22,710 bases of DNA from Candidatus Accumulibacter iunctus (GCA_002345025.1 DDUX01000110.1:1-22710), one strand, 5' to 3'. Counted from the stretch's first letter, positions 1-6,085 are shown. The notes: a model not told the origin generated them from the sequence alone. A program made the numbers and translations.

Positions 1-209
1 CCGCAGGCGCGCGAGACCGACAGCGCGATCTCCTTGCGGTAGCGGTAGAGCAGGAAGCCGGCGACCACGCCACCGGCGGCGCCGACCGCGAGCAGGGCCA
101 GCGGGTTGAGCAGCAGCGTGCGCGCCGCGACGACGCCGCCGGCGGTGGCGCCGCCGATCGCCGCCGCCTGTGCGGCCGGCCTGTTCATCACATGTCCAAG
201 TGCTTCCAT
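1..209 (-). CDS. Small glycine-rich membrane protein, 3' end beyond the window
   Basis: Reading leftward from ATG at 209, the frame stays open to the window edge (69 codons). The start is supported by a strong Shine-Dalgarno GGAGGA at 212-217. The product begins MEALGHVMNRPAAQ and continues as an Ala/Gly-rich stretch (residues about 15-53) that could form one or two glycine-zipper membrane helices, followed by a basic LYRYRKE segment. It is the last visible gene of the minus-strand operon, 32 bases after the Cys-rich protein at 242-430. I do not recognise a named family. Short membrane proteins of this kind (DUF1490/PacL, DUF5132) often sit beside heavy-metal P-type ATPases, so a similar partner role is possible. 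That is inference from size, composition and context only. Confidence 0.7.
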   Translation of the reverse strand, partial: MEALGHVMNRPAAQAAAIGGATAGGVVAARTLLLNPLALLAVGAAGGVVAGFLLYRYRKEIALSVSRAC

Positions 210-241
210 CGTTCCTCCGTTAATCACCGCATCTCTCCCTG

Positions 242-430
242 TCAGCCGTTCGGTTCGTTCCCGCCAGCGTGCCCAGGATTCGCCGGCGCTTCCTTGATAT
301 CGTGCAACATCAGATGGATTCCCTTGCAGCCTTCGCAGCAGAAGCGCAGCTCTGCCGCCGCCGTCTGCAGCAGCAGTGGCTTCTTGCCGCAGTCGAGGCC
401 GCACAGGTGGCAGCCGCCTTGCTCGTTCAT
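242..430 (-). CDS. Free-standing Cys-rich metal-binding domain (P-type ATPase N-terminal type)
   Basis: This is a 62-residue soluble protein. Cysteines are arranged C7-x2-C10, C14, then F30-C31-C32-x2-C35, with histidines at 8, 39 and 43. The FCCxGC motif and the upstream CxxCG match the metal-binding domain normally fused to the N-terminus of heavy-metal P-type ATPases (CcoI/FixI and CopA-like, Pfam PF12156 as I recall it). Here it ends soon after the domain with a Gly/Asn/Pro-rich tail and no ATPase follows in frame. Its ATG at 430 overlaps the TGA of the thioredoxin gene (ATGA), so the two are translationally coupled. A role as a cytoplasmic metallochaperone or regulatory metal site is inferred. 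It could also be a piece of a split transporter whose other half lies left of the window. Confidence 0.75.
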   Translation of the reverse strand: MNEQGGCHLCGLDCGKKPLLLQTAAAELRFCCEGCKGIHLMLHDIKEAPANPGHAGGNEPNG

Positions 431-933
431 CGCAGCAACTCGCCAGCCAGACGCTCGAAGGTCGCGGCATCGGCTTCGCCGAGAAGCTTGCCACGGATGC
501 GGCCATCGACATCGACGAAATAGGTTGTCGGCAGGCCGACGACCCCGTAGCGACGCGAGATCGCCGCCTGCTCGTCCAGCAGCACCGGATAGCCGACGCC
601 GATGCGGCGAATGAAGGCCTCGACCTCTTGCCGGCTCTGGCCGGCGTTGATCGCCAGAACGACAAGCCCCTGCTGGCGGTGACGCTGCCAGACGCCTTCG
701 ATCGCCTGCATTTCGTCGGCACAGAAGCGGCACCAGTCGGCCCAGAAACGGATGACCACCGGCCGGCCGCGCAATTCGCCGGGGAAAGCGAGAGGGCCGG
801 CGTCGAGGGTCGGAGCGGCAAAGGCCGGCGCCACGTCACCGACGTTCAGCCGGACAGCGCTGCCCTCATCGCAGGCAGCCGCGACGAGGGCGAGCAGGGC
901 GATCACTAGGCGGTTCCGGTGCAGGGCGTTCAA
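427..933 (-). CDS. TlpA-like periplasmic thioredoxin
   Basis: This is a 168-aa thiol-disulfide oxidoreductase of the TlpA/ResA group. Residues 9-20 form a hydrophobic export signal ending VAAAC21, a weak lipobox, so the protein may be lipid-anchored or simply exported. The thioredoxin fold follows: WADWCRFC with active-site C68 and C71, and the cis-proline loop GLPTTYFVD with P135. The chosen start is TTG at 933, which overlaps the stop of the upstream membrane protein (TTGA). A GTG at 906 is possible but would remove the basic start of the signal. Family members reduce periplasmic disulfides, for example in cytochrome c maturation or copper-site assembly. The neighbouring protein carries CC and CPFC pairs and is the obvious candidate partner, although this is inferred. 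Confidence 0.88.
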   Translation of the reverse strand: MNALHRNRLVIALLALVAAACDEGSAVRLNVGDVAPAFAAPTLDAGPLAFPGELRGRPVVIRFWADWCRFCADEMQAIEGVWQRHRQQGLVVLAINAGQSRQEVEAFIRRIGVGYPVLLDEQAAISRRYGVVGLPTTYFVDVDGRIRGKLLGEADAATFERLAGELLR

Positions 934-1931
934 GTCGCGAGCAGCAGCAGGCGGGAGTTGATGACGATCAGCGACGCGACGACGGCGACGGCCAGGAACA
1001 TGCCTGCCGAGAGCCCGGCCAGCCTGCCTGCCACGGCCGGAACGACGGACCGCAGACTGGGGACGCTGGCAAAGGCCTGCACCGCACCGACACCGAGGCC
1101 GGCGGCCGTACCGATGAACAGCGGGCCATAGAGTGCGTAGCCCTGGTAGCCGTATTCCGGCTTGAGGATGCAGAAAGGGCAGTGGTGGTGTGGGTGTTCG
1201 TACACGTAGAGCGAGATGAAGGCCAGTACAGCCGCCATGGTGACGGCAAACGCGAGTGCCGACAAGAGTGCGACGAGATAGCCGCCGCGCTGCCACCGGC
1301 GGTAGAGCAGGGCGCCGCCACCGGCGAGCGCCAGGCTGAGATAGAAGGCGAGCATCGTCGGCAGCGGCGGCGCCGCCGCCAGGTCGGCGGTGATTCCGGG
1401 TGCCGCGTCGGAGAACAGGCTGCCACAGCACGACGTGATGACGTCGGCCTTGAGCGCGAGAAAGTAGCGCCACTGGAGCAGCGCGGCGGCGAGCAGGACC
1501 GGCAGCAGGCAGAGCAGCAGCACGTACTTGATGCGCAGCAGCGGGTAGTCGGGAGCGCGCGTGTCGACGTGGTTGATCACCAGCCAGACGGCGGCGAGGA
1601 AGAAGACGAGGATCTGCGCCAGCAGCGCTGGGAAGCCGAAAGCATTCACCTGCAGCGTACCCACCGCGCACATCGCGCCGACGAACAGCGACGCCATTCG
1701 ATCGGCATTGAAGACGAAGAGCAGGAGCGCGAGCAACTGCGTGGCAAAGACGAAGGCGAGCAGGGTCGACAGCAGGTAGGTGCGGCGTTCGCGCAGCAGT
1801 TGCCGTTCGCTGCCGCTGCCGAGGTCCCAGTGGCGGATGAGGTCGACGGCAAACGGGGCCGCAGCCAGGAGCAGCCCGATGCAGAGCAGCGACGAGAGCA
1901 ACAGGGCGATGATCGCCGGCTGGAAGATCAT
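930..1931 (-). CDS. Polytopic membrane protein with CC and HxHHHCPFC sites, unknown family
   Basis: The 333-aa protein has about eight or nine hydrophobic helices (roughly 5-25, 53-75, 80-121 as one or two, 134-152, 191-210, 217-244, 269-290, 299-325). Two cysteine sites stand out. C168-C169 lie in the loop after the helix at 134-152. H246, H248-H250, C251 and C254 lie after the helix at 217-244. The basic RRWQR loop between helices 191-210 and 217-244 should be cytoplasmic, which puts both cysteine sites on the periplasmic side. I do not recognise the family. The paired cysteines recall DsbB/VKOR-type quinone-linked oxidoreductases, and the histidine cluster recalls a metal or heme site, but no established fold is evident. 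ATG at 1931 overlaps the TGA of the ABC ATPase, and the 3' end overlaps the thioredoxin start. Confidence 0.85.
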   Translation of the reverse strand: MIFQPAIIALLLSSLLCIGLLLAAAPFAVDLIRHWDLGSGSERQLLRERRTYLLSTLLAFVFATQLLALLLFVFNADRMASLFVGAMCAVGTLQVNAFGFPALLAQILVFFLAAVWLVINHVDTRAPDYPLLRIKYVLLLCLLPVLLAAALLQWRYFLALKADVITSCCGSLFSDAAPGITADLAAAPPLPTMLAFYLSLALAGGGALLYRRWQRGGYLVALLSALAFAVTMAAVLAFISLYVYEHPHHHCPFCILKPEYGYQGYALYGPLFIGTAAGLGVGAVQAFASVPSLRSVVPAVAGRLAGLSAGMFLAVAVVASLIVINSRLLLLAT

Positions 1932-2626
1932 TCGCCATCCCCGGCGTGCGCTGGCGCGGCGACGATGCGGCCGTCGCGCATGTCGATCACCCGGTCCACC
2001 AGCGACGAGTCGACGAGCAGCGGGTCGTGGCTGCTCAGCAGCACCGTGCGACCGGCGTCGGCGAGTTGTTCGATGATCGCCATGAACTCCCTCGCCAGCG
2101 CCGTGTCGAGGTTGGCCGTCGGCTCGTCGGCAATGATCACCGGCGGTTCGTTGATCAGCGCGCGGGCGATCGCCACGCGCTGCTGCTCACCGCCGGAGAG
2201 CAGCTCGACGCGCGTCGTCCGCCGGTGGGCCAGGCGCAGGCCGGCGAGCAGGTGCTCGGCGCGAGCCCGCAGTGCGTGCCGGTCGCCGCCCAGCGGGTAG
2301 GCCGGCAGCATGACGTTCTCGGTCGCCGAGAGGCCGCTGATCAGGTTGAACTGCTGAAAGACGAAGCCGAAGGTACGGCGCCGGATCTCCGTCAGGAAAC
2401 GTTCGGGCAGGCCCGAGATGTCGCGCTCGTGCAGGCGGACGCGGCCGCTCGTCGGTCGCGCCAGGCAGCCGATGATCGACAGCAGGGTCGTCTTGCCGGA
2501 GCCACTCGGGCCGCGGAAGGCGGTCACGCGCTGCGCCGGCAGCTGCAGGTCGATGCCGTTGAGGGCGCGGAACTCGTTCTCGCGTCCGGCGTTGAAGGCT
2601 TTGTGAATCTGTTTCAGCTCGATCAT
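1928..2626 (-). CDS. ABC transporter ATPase, MacB/LolD type
   Basis: This is a 232-aa nucleotide-binding subunit. Visible motifs are Walker A GPSGSGKTT, the Q-loop in FVFQQFNLI, the signature LSGGEQQRVAIARAL, Walker B VIIADEPTANLD and the switch histidine in SSHD. The LSGGEQQR signature and DEPTANLD are typical of the MacB/LolD/FtsE group that works with four-helix FtsX-type permeases. The start is ATG at 2626, seven bases after the permease stop. A longer frame runs to 2749, but that extension lies inside the permease gene. The ATPase should energise the permease encoded at 2634-3770. In this group the ATPase usually drives mechanical movement of periplasmic substrates rather than classical import. 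The substrate cannot be read from the sequence. Confidence 0.93.
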   Translation of the reverse strand: MIELKQIHKAFNAGRENEFRALNGIDLQLPAQRVTAFRGPSGSGKTTLLSIIGCLARPTSGRVRLHERDISGLPERFLTEIRRRTFGFVFQQFNLISGLSATENVMLPAYPLGGDRHALRARAEHLLAGLRLAHRRTTRVELLSGGEQQRVAIARALINEPPVIIADEPTANLDTALAREFMAIIEQLADAGRTVLLSSHDPLLVDSSLVDRVIDMRDGRIVAAPAHAGDGE

Positions 2627-2633
2627 TGTCGGT

Positions 2634-3770
2634 TCAGCCGCGCATGACCGCGTCCGGGTCGGTGATCGCGGCGCGCCAGATGGGCACCAGCGTCGCCGCT
2701 GCGTAGGGGAAGACCGTGAAGAAGAACAGTGTCGCCACCTGCAGGCCATCGATCACGGGGCTCAGCTCGAAGCGCGGATAGAGCACCGCCCAGCCCCTCA
2801 GCACGGGTGCAAAGAGCGACGCCGAGAAGTGGAAGACGTGCACATAGGCTCCGAGGTAGCCGATCAGAAAGGCGCTCAGAGACAGCAGGGCACCTTCCCA
2901 GAACTTCATCCGCAGCACATCGCCGGTCTCCCAGCCGACTGCCTTGAGGATGCCGATCTCGCGCCGCTCGTCCGCTGACAGGCCGGACGCCTTTTCCCAG
3001 GCGAGGATGGCGAAGGCGAGGATGGCAAGCACGGCGAGGGCGAGAACGATGCCCTCCCGCCAGTGGAAGATCGACTCGTAGGTGCGCAGGATCTCCTCGC
3101 GCAGGATCGGTCGCGAGTCGGGGAACTGCTGCGCCAGCTTGCTGGCGACGTTGCGCACCTCGAGCGGATTGGCGACCCGCAGCGCGATGTCGGTGAAATG
3201 GCCGGGCGGGATGTCGAAAAAGGCGCGAAAGTCGGTCTCGCTCAGCAGCACGAGGTCGGCGCTGACCAGTTCCGACTTCGCTGGCAGGACGTCGGCGATG
3301 CTGAAAGTGAACAGCTTTCCGGAATAGGCGCGAAAGGAAATGAGGTTGCCCGGCGCGACGCCGCGCGTGCGCGCGAGCCCGGCGCCGACGACCAGTGTCC
3401 CCGGCGTGATCAGCCGGTCTTCGGCGACCATGAAGGTGTAATTGGCGCGAACGACCGGATCGTAGTAGTAGCCCCAGAGACGCCCCTGCTTCTCCTGCAC
3501 GCCGCGCAGGCGCCCGATCCGCTCCAGATATCCCGGAGGGATGAGGTCATGGCGGCCGGCGACCATGCGCTGCAGAACGACTTCCGGAGCGCCGGCGAGC
3601 AACTCGGCTGCCGCCTGTCGGAGAGCGTGCGTCAACAGCATCACCGAAGCGAGCAGGAAGACGATCAGTGCGTAAACCAGCAGCAGACCGAGATTCTTCG
3701 CCTTGCGCCGGGCGAGTGACGCAAGCGTGAAGTCAATCAGATACTTCTGTTGCTCGATCCAGACGTTCAT
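2634..3770 (-). CDS. ABC transporter permease, FtsX/MacB type
   Basis: The 378-aa permease has the usual layout for the group: one N-terminal helix (about 24-48), a large periplasmic domain (about 50-240), then three C-terminal helices (about 243-262, 288-310, 346-370). The cytoplasmic coupling segment ADERREIGILKAVGWETGDVLRMKF is characteristic of FtsX domains. The end, PIWRAAITDPDAVMRG, resembles the P-x3-A-x4-P-x2-A-L closing motif of MacB and LolC/E permeases. ATG at 3770 lies 38 bases inside the upstream secreted-protein gene and has no strong Shine-Dalgarno, which suggests translational coupling. With the adjacent ATPase it would form a homodimeric transporter. No membrane-fusion protein or outer-membrane channel gene is visible, unlike canonical MacAB-TolC. 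Confidence 0.9.
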   Translation of the reverse strand: MNVWIEQQKYLIDFTLASLARRKAKNLGLLLVYALIVFLLASVMLLTHALRQAAAELLAGAPEVVLQRMVAGRHDLIPPGYLERIGRLRGVQEKQGRLWGYYYDPVVRANYTFMVAEDRLITPGTLVVGAGLARTRGVAPGNLISFRAYSGKLFTFSIADVLPAKSELVSADLVLLSETDFRAFFDIPPGHFTDIALRVANPLEVRNVASKLAQQFPDSRPILREEILRTYESIFHWREGIVLALAVLAILAFAILAWEKASGLSADERREIGILKAVGWETGDVLRMKFWEGALLSLSAFLIGYLGAYVHVFHFSASLFAPVLRGWAVLYPRFELSPVIDGLQVATLFFFTVFPYAAATLVPIWRAAITDPDAVMRG

Positions 3771-4071
3771 GGCGGGCGGTCAGCAGGGCGGGCGGCAACA
3801 GCAGCGAGCCACTGGGAAAGTGTTCGAGCGCCAGCGGATGGTCTTGAAACGGCGAGTGCAGGTCGGCCTGCGACGGGTGGCGGGTGTAGCGGGCCTCGGT
3901 GAACAGGCAGAGGTCGGTGAGCTGCAGTTGCCTGACCAGCACCTGCATCTCGTACCCGGCAGCGGCACGCTGCTGACGCAGGCGCGCGGCGTCGGCGAAA
4001 CTCGCCGCGAACAGGGCGCCGGCACAGCAGAGGACGCTCAGGGCCAGGTGGCTGGGACGCGTGGCAGGCAT
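3733..4071 (-). CDS. Secreted hypothetical protein of the ABC operon
   Basis: This is a 112-aa protein with an apparent signal peptide (hydrophobic residues about 9-24, ending SFADA/A). The mature part begins with a basic, possibly helical stretch and then a dense segment around LTDLCLFTEARYTRHPSQ, followed by DLHSPFQDHPLALEHFPSGS. The concentration of aromatic, His, Asp and Pro residues looks like a conserved functional surface, but I cannot name a family. A single cysteine remains in the mature part. Its end overlaps the permease start by 38 bases. ATG at 4071 has no clear ribosome site, so the exact start is less certain. It may be the periplasmic substrate or adaptor for the ABC pair; that is inferred from position alone. 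Confidence 0.75.
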   Translation of the reverse strand: MPATRPSHLALSVLCCAGALFAASFADAARLRQQRAAAGYEMQVLVRQLQLTDLCLFTEARYTRHPSQADLHSPFQDHPLALEHFPSGSLLLPPALLTARHERLDRATEVSD

Positions 4072-4107
4072 CGCGGTGGCTGCTGCGGCTCGCTTCGATC
4101 GGCGCCG

Positions 4108-4141
4108 TCAGCCGGCACCGTCAGCCGCTGGCGCCGGCTGA
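4108..4141. repeat. GC-rich inverted repeat inside the operon
   Basis: A perfect 9-base inverted repeat, TCAGCCGGC (4108-4116) and GCCGGCTGA (4133-4141), is separated by 16 bases in the 99-base gap between the small peptide gene (stop at 4171) and the secreted protein (start 4071). There is no T-tract on either strand, so it is not a clear terminator. It could lower readthrough or protect a processed mRNA end. Confidence 0.4.
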
Positions 4142-4170
4142 GGGCCGCCGCCGGTGCGGCGAGCCTTCGC

Positions 4171-4356
4171 TCAGACCCGGTTGGCGGCGCGCATCAGGGC
4201 GCCGCGCAGGGCGATCGTCAGGCTGCTGCCGATGCCGACGCGCTGGGCGATCGCTGGCAGGATGATCAATGACGCCAGGGCGAAGCCGGCGCCGAGAAGC
4301 AGTGACGCCAGTTCGCCTTCGCTCTCGTCGCCATGCTGATGATCGTTCTCCTGCAT
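4171..4356 (-). CDS. Small membrane protein with His/Asp-rich N-terminus
   Basis: This 61-aa protein starts at ATG 4356, chosen because AGGGAG lies six bases upstream; an alternative ATG at 4362 abuts that ribosome site directly. The first residues, MQENDHQHGDESEGE, are acidic and contain two histidines, suggesting a metal-binding tail. One hydrophobic helix follows (about 16-36, with GAGFALASLIILP), then an amphipathic segment rich in Gly, Arg and Leu. It is the first gene of the minus-strand operon and mirrors the small membrane protein at the other end (1-209). The arrangement of a short helix plus metal-binding tail resembles accessory proteins of metal P-type ATPases (PacL/DUF1490, DUF5132). 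I cannot confirm family membership, so function is left open. Confidence 0.7.
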   Translation of the reverse strand: MQENDHQHGDESEGELASLLLGAGFALASLIILPAIAQRVGIGSSLTIALRGALMRAANRV

Positions 4357-4429
4357 GCTCATCTCCCTCGCTGGTTCTGTACTTCGGCTAGAATGCCGGA
4401 AGCTTAGTGTTCTTCGCCACTCTCCGGGG

Positions 4430-4446
4430 TGCGACATGATGTCGCA
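4430..4446. promoter_or_regulatory. Perfect 17-base palindrome between divergent genes
   Basis: TGCGACAT, one central G, ATGTCGCA: two perfect 8-base half-sites at 4430-4437 and 4439-4446. It lies in the 116-base region between the operon starting at 4356 (minus) and the cytochrome gene starting at 4473 (plus), 27 bases before the latter's ATG. The symmetry and position suggest an operator for a dimeric regulator. The spacing (TGCGA-N7-TCGCA) is not the standard CRP or FNR pattern. Confidence 0.55.
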
Positions 4447-4472
4447 TCTCGCCTTCGCCGGTTTCACAGCGC

Positions 4473-4796
4473 ATGCGCCTGCTCATCGCCCCCTTCCTTC
4501 TCCTCGTCGCCGGCCAGGTGTCGGCAGACTCGCTGCCGTCCGCCGCCAGGCAGCGGGAACTCGTCCATCTCGTCCGGCAGGACTGCGGCTCGTGTCACGG
4601 CATGACGCTGCAGGGTGGCCTGGGTCCGTCGCTGAAGCCCGAGGCCCTGCGCGAGAAGCCCGCGGACTCGCTCGTCGCGACGATATATGGCGGCCGCCCG
4701 GGAACGCCGATGCCGCCCTGGCACCGATTCCTCAGCGAAGCCGAGGCACGCTGGATCGTCGAGCAACTGCTGGCGGGCTTTCCGAAAGAGCAGTAG
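4473..4796 (+). CDS. nirC: Cytochrome c55X, NirC type
   Basis: A 107-aa class I c-type cytochrome. Residues 1-18 form a Sec signal ending VSA. The heme attachment site is C38-G-S-C41-H42 and the likely axial methionine is M80 in GTPMPPW. The run RQRELVHLVRQDCGSCHG, then GGLGPSL, then the C-terminal FLSEAEARWIVEQLL matches what I know of NirC/cytochrome c55X from denitrification clusters, where it donates electrons to, or assists maturation of, the cd1 nitrite reductase NirS. No other nir gene is present here, so this copy is an orphan. Other small periplasmic monoheme cytochromes are possible. It is divergent from the minus-strand operon and shares the palindromic intergenic region. Confidence 0.82.
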   Translation: MRLLIAPFLLLVAGQVSADSLPSAARQRELVHLVRQDCGSCHGMTLQGGLGPSLKPEALREKPADSLVATIYGGRPGTPMPPWHRFLSEAEARWIVEQLLAGFPKEQ

Positions 4797-4982
4797 GGGC
4801 TCGCGGGGCGACATGAGCGGTCCGGCGCTGGCAGTCATGCGCCGCCGCCCCCGACCTCGCGGCTGATTGCGTTCATGTCACTGGCCCGCCTGGCAGCGAA
4901 TGCGGGCGGGCGCAGTCGTCACGGCCTCGGCCGCGCTGCCGCCGCGTCCGCGCTGCTCCAGGGACCTGCCCGAGGGAGCCAG

Positions 4983-5018
4983 CGACGCCGGGCAGCCTGG
5001 CAGGCGTCGGCTTTTTTT
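4983..5018 (+). terminator. Rho-independent terminator after the cytochrome gene
   Basis: The stem is CGACGCC (4983-4989) with GGCGTCG (5003-5009), 7 base pairs, followed by GC and seven T (5012-5018). It would end transcription from 4473-4796 and insulate the first sigma-54 promoter. The T-tract is also the left border of the sequence duplicated at 6286 onward, where the matching stem is lost. Confidence 0.7.
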
Positions 5019-5028
5019 ACAGTTGATA

Positions 5029-5041
5029 GCGCCGTCGGCGC
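5029..5041. promoter_or_regulatory. Candidate enhancer-binding site, copy 1
   Basis: Inverted repeat GCGCC-GTC-GGCGC lies 67 bases upstream of the -24 GG of the sigma-54 promoter, a normal distance for an enhancer-binding protein. Copy 2 keeps both arms (6304-6316) while its centre changes to TTT. PrsR-type activators are known partners of PEP-CTERM promoters; assigning this site to one is inference. Confidence 0.45.
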
Positions 5042-5106
5042 ATGCCCGTCATCGCCCCCCCAAGAATTATTCATAAAAACAGTTTCTTGAGGGCCGCTAT
5101 CTTTTC

Positions 5107-5121
5107 TGGCACGCATGTTGC
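5107..5121 (+). promoter_or_regulatory. Sigma-54 promoter of PEP-CTERM gene 1
   Basis: TGGCACG-N4-TTGC matches the RpoN -24/-12 consensus exactly, with GG at 5108-5109 and GC at 5120-5121 separated by ten bases. Transcription should start near 5132, giving a leader of about 55 bases. The homologous position upstream of copy 2 also carries a -24/-12 element. Confidence 0.85.
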
Positions 5122-5138
5122 TTATTCTCCGCTGCGCA

Positions 5139-5160
5139 CCCAGGTGCGAGAAAACCTGGG
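5139..5160 (+). promoter_or_regulatory. Leader hairpin, copy 1
   Basis: CCCAGGT (5139-5145) pairs with ACCTGGG (5154-5160) around an 8-base GCGAGAAA loop, just after the predicted transcription start. Five T follow at 5164-5168, so it could act as an attenuator. The hairpin is retained in copy 2, where an A-to-G change leaves a G-U pair. The ribosome site AAGGAG (5174-5179) is outside the stem. Confidence 0.55.
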
Positions 5161-5187
5161 GTCTTTTTACTATAAGGAGTATCAATC

Positions 5188-5997
5188 ATGAACAAAACTG
5201 GCATCGCTCTTGCCATCGCCCTCGCCATGGGTGCGGGTGCGGCAAGCGCGGCGGTGGTCAATGGAGTCGCATTCGCTGGGGGTGCCTATTTCCAAGTCGG
5301 CGATGTCTATGAGGGAAGTCTCGGTTCCGACGGTACGGCGGCCATTCTGGCTCCGGGCGAGATCCTGGCTGGCGTTGGTCGTATCGACAATCTCAAGGAT
5401 TCGCAGGGCAACGTCACTTGGTCGCGCGGGCAGAACGGCGTCTTCCTGAGCTACTGGTTCGACGGCTACAAGACGCAGGCGATCAATTCTGCTGTTCCGG
5501 CTACGCCGCCATTCAATGTCCTGTTCTCCGGTGGCTCGATCCACTTCTACACGTCGGCGACCGAGTTCATCCCGACCGGCAGCTTCGCAGCCGATAAAGC
5601 GACCATATCGGCCGGCAACCTCTGGGTGGACGCCACTGGCGCGACGACGCGCCTGTGCACCGCCGCCGACAATTGCGTCGATGGTGTCGGCACGCCGATC
5701 GCCCTCGATTCCTTCATCCTCAGCGGCAGCCTCGGCTCGATCGGCAGCGGCGCGGGTAACGGCCTGCTGAACTTCACCGGTGGTCCTGCGCAACTCTACC
5801 TCGATACCAACGCCTTCCCGGGTGGTAGCGATGCGGCTCTCGGCAGCAGCTTCAACAGCGGTTCGGCGACCGCAGGCTACGCCGCCAGCGGCAGCATCGA
5901 CATCCGTGGTGTCGCGCTGCCCGAACCGGCGACGCTCAGCGTGATGGGCTTGGCGCTTCTCGGCATGGCCGGAATCCGTCGCCGCAAGGCAGCCTGA
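5188..5997 (+). CDS. PEP-CTERM sorting domain protein, copy 1
   Basis: A 269-aa exported protein. It has a signal peptide (residues 1-21, ending ASA) and a C-terminal sorting signal: LPEPATLSVMG, a hydrophobic helix and the basic end RRRKAA. This is the tripartite PEP-CTERM tag recognised by exosortase (EpsH/XrtA family), which processes proteins at the inner membrane for surface or matrix delivery. The mature body is Gly/Ser/Ala-rich, predicted mainly beta-strand, with a single Cys pair in RLCTAADNCVDG. No catalytic motif is visible. AAGGAG eight bases before ATG supports the start. Expression should depend on RpoN and an activator such as PrsR. A near-identical gene follows in tandem. Related proteins are associated with floc or biofilm matrix, but a specific role is not shown. 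Confidence 0.92.
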   Translation: MNKTGIALAIALAMGAGAASAAVVNGVAFAGGAYFQVGDVYEGSLGSDGTAAILAPGEILAGVGRIDNLKDSQGNVTWSRGQNGVFLSYWFDGYKTQAINSAVPATPPFNVLFSGGSIHFYTSATEFIPTGSFAADKATISAGNLWVDATGATTRLCTAADNCVDGVGTPIALDSFILSGSLGSIGSGAGNGLLNFTGGPAQLYLDTNAFPGGSDAALGSSFNSGSATAGYAASGSIDIRGVALPEPATLSVMGLALLGMAGIRRRKAA

Positions 5998-6050
5998 GCA
6001 ACACTTGGGATGGCTGCCGGGTGTTGCCGGTAGCCCCTCTCCGCAAGCAA

Positions 6051-6085
6051 CGAAGCCCGCCCGGTCGCAAGCCAAGCGGGCTTCG
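6051..6085. terminator. Inverted repeat after PEP-CTERM copy 1
   Basis: CGAAGCCCGC (6051-6060) and GCGGGCTTCG (6076-6085) form a 10-base-pair stem with a 15-base loop, about 55 bases after the stop codon. No T-run follows, so it may be a processing or weak terminator hairpin. In copy 2 the same element is a perfect 20-base-pair stem. The rest of the 466-base gap 5998-6463 holds the duplicated flank and the second promoter, with no gene. Confidence 0.5.

Noticed and set aside
106..909. Plus-strand open frames of 84-177 aa across the thioredoxin and small Cys-rich genes
   Set aside because: They are antisense to well-supported genes, are Arg/Ala/Pro-rich and have no recognisable motif or ribosome site.
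1182..2300. Plus-strand 372-aa frame rich in Gln/Glu/Arg
   Set aside because: It lies opposite the polytopic membrane protein and the ABC ATPase. Its composition is what antisense of hydrophobic, GC-rich coding gives.
4389..4394. TAGAAT as -10 box of the cytochrome gene
   Set aside because: No acceptable -35 hexamer at 16-18 bases upstream, so a sigma-70 promoter is not supported.
4797..5000. Short plus-strand frames downstream of the cytochrome gene
   Set aside because: No ribosome site or conserved pattern; the region ends in a terminator followed by the sigma-54 control region.
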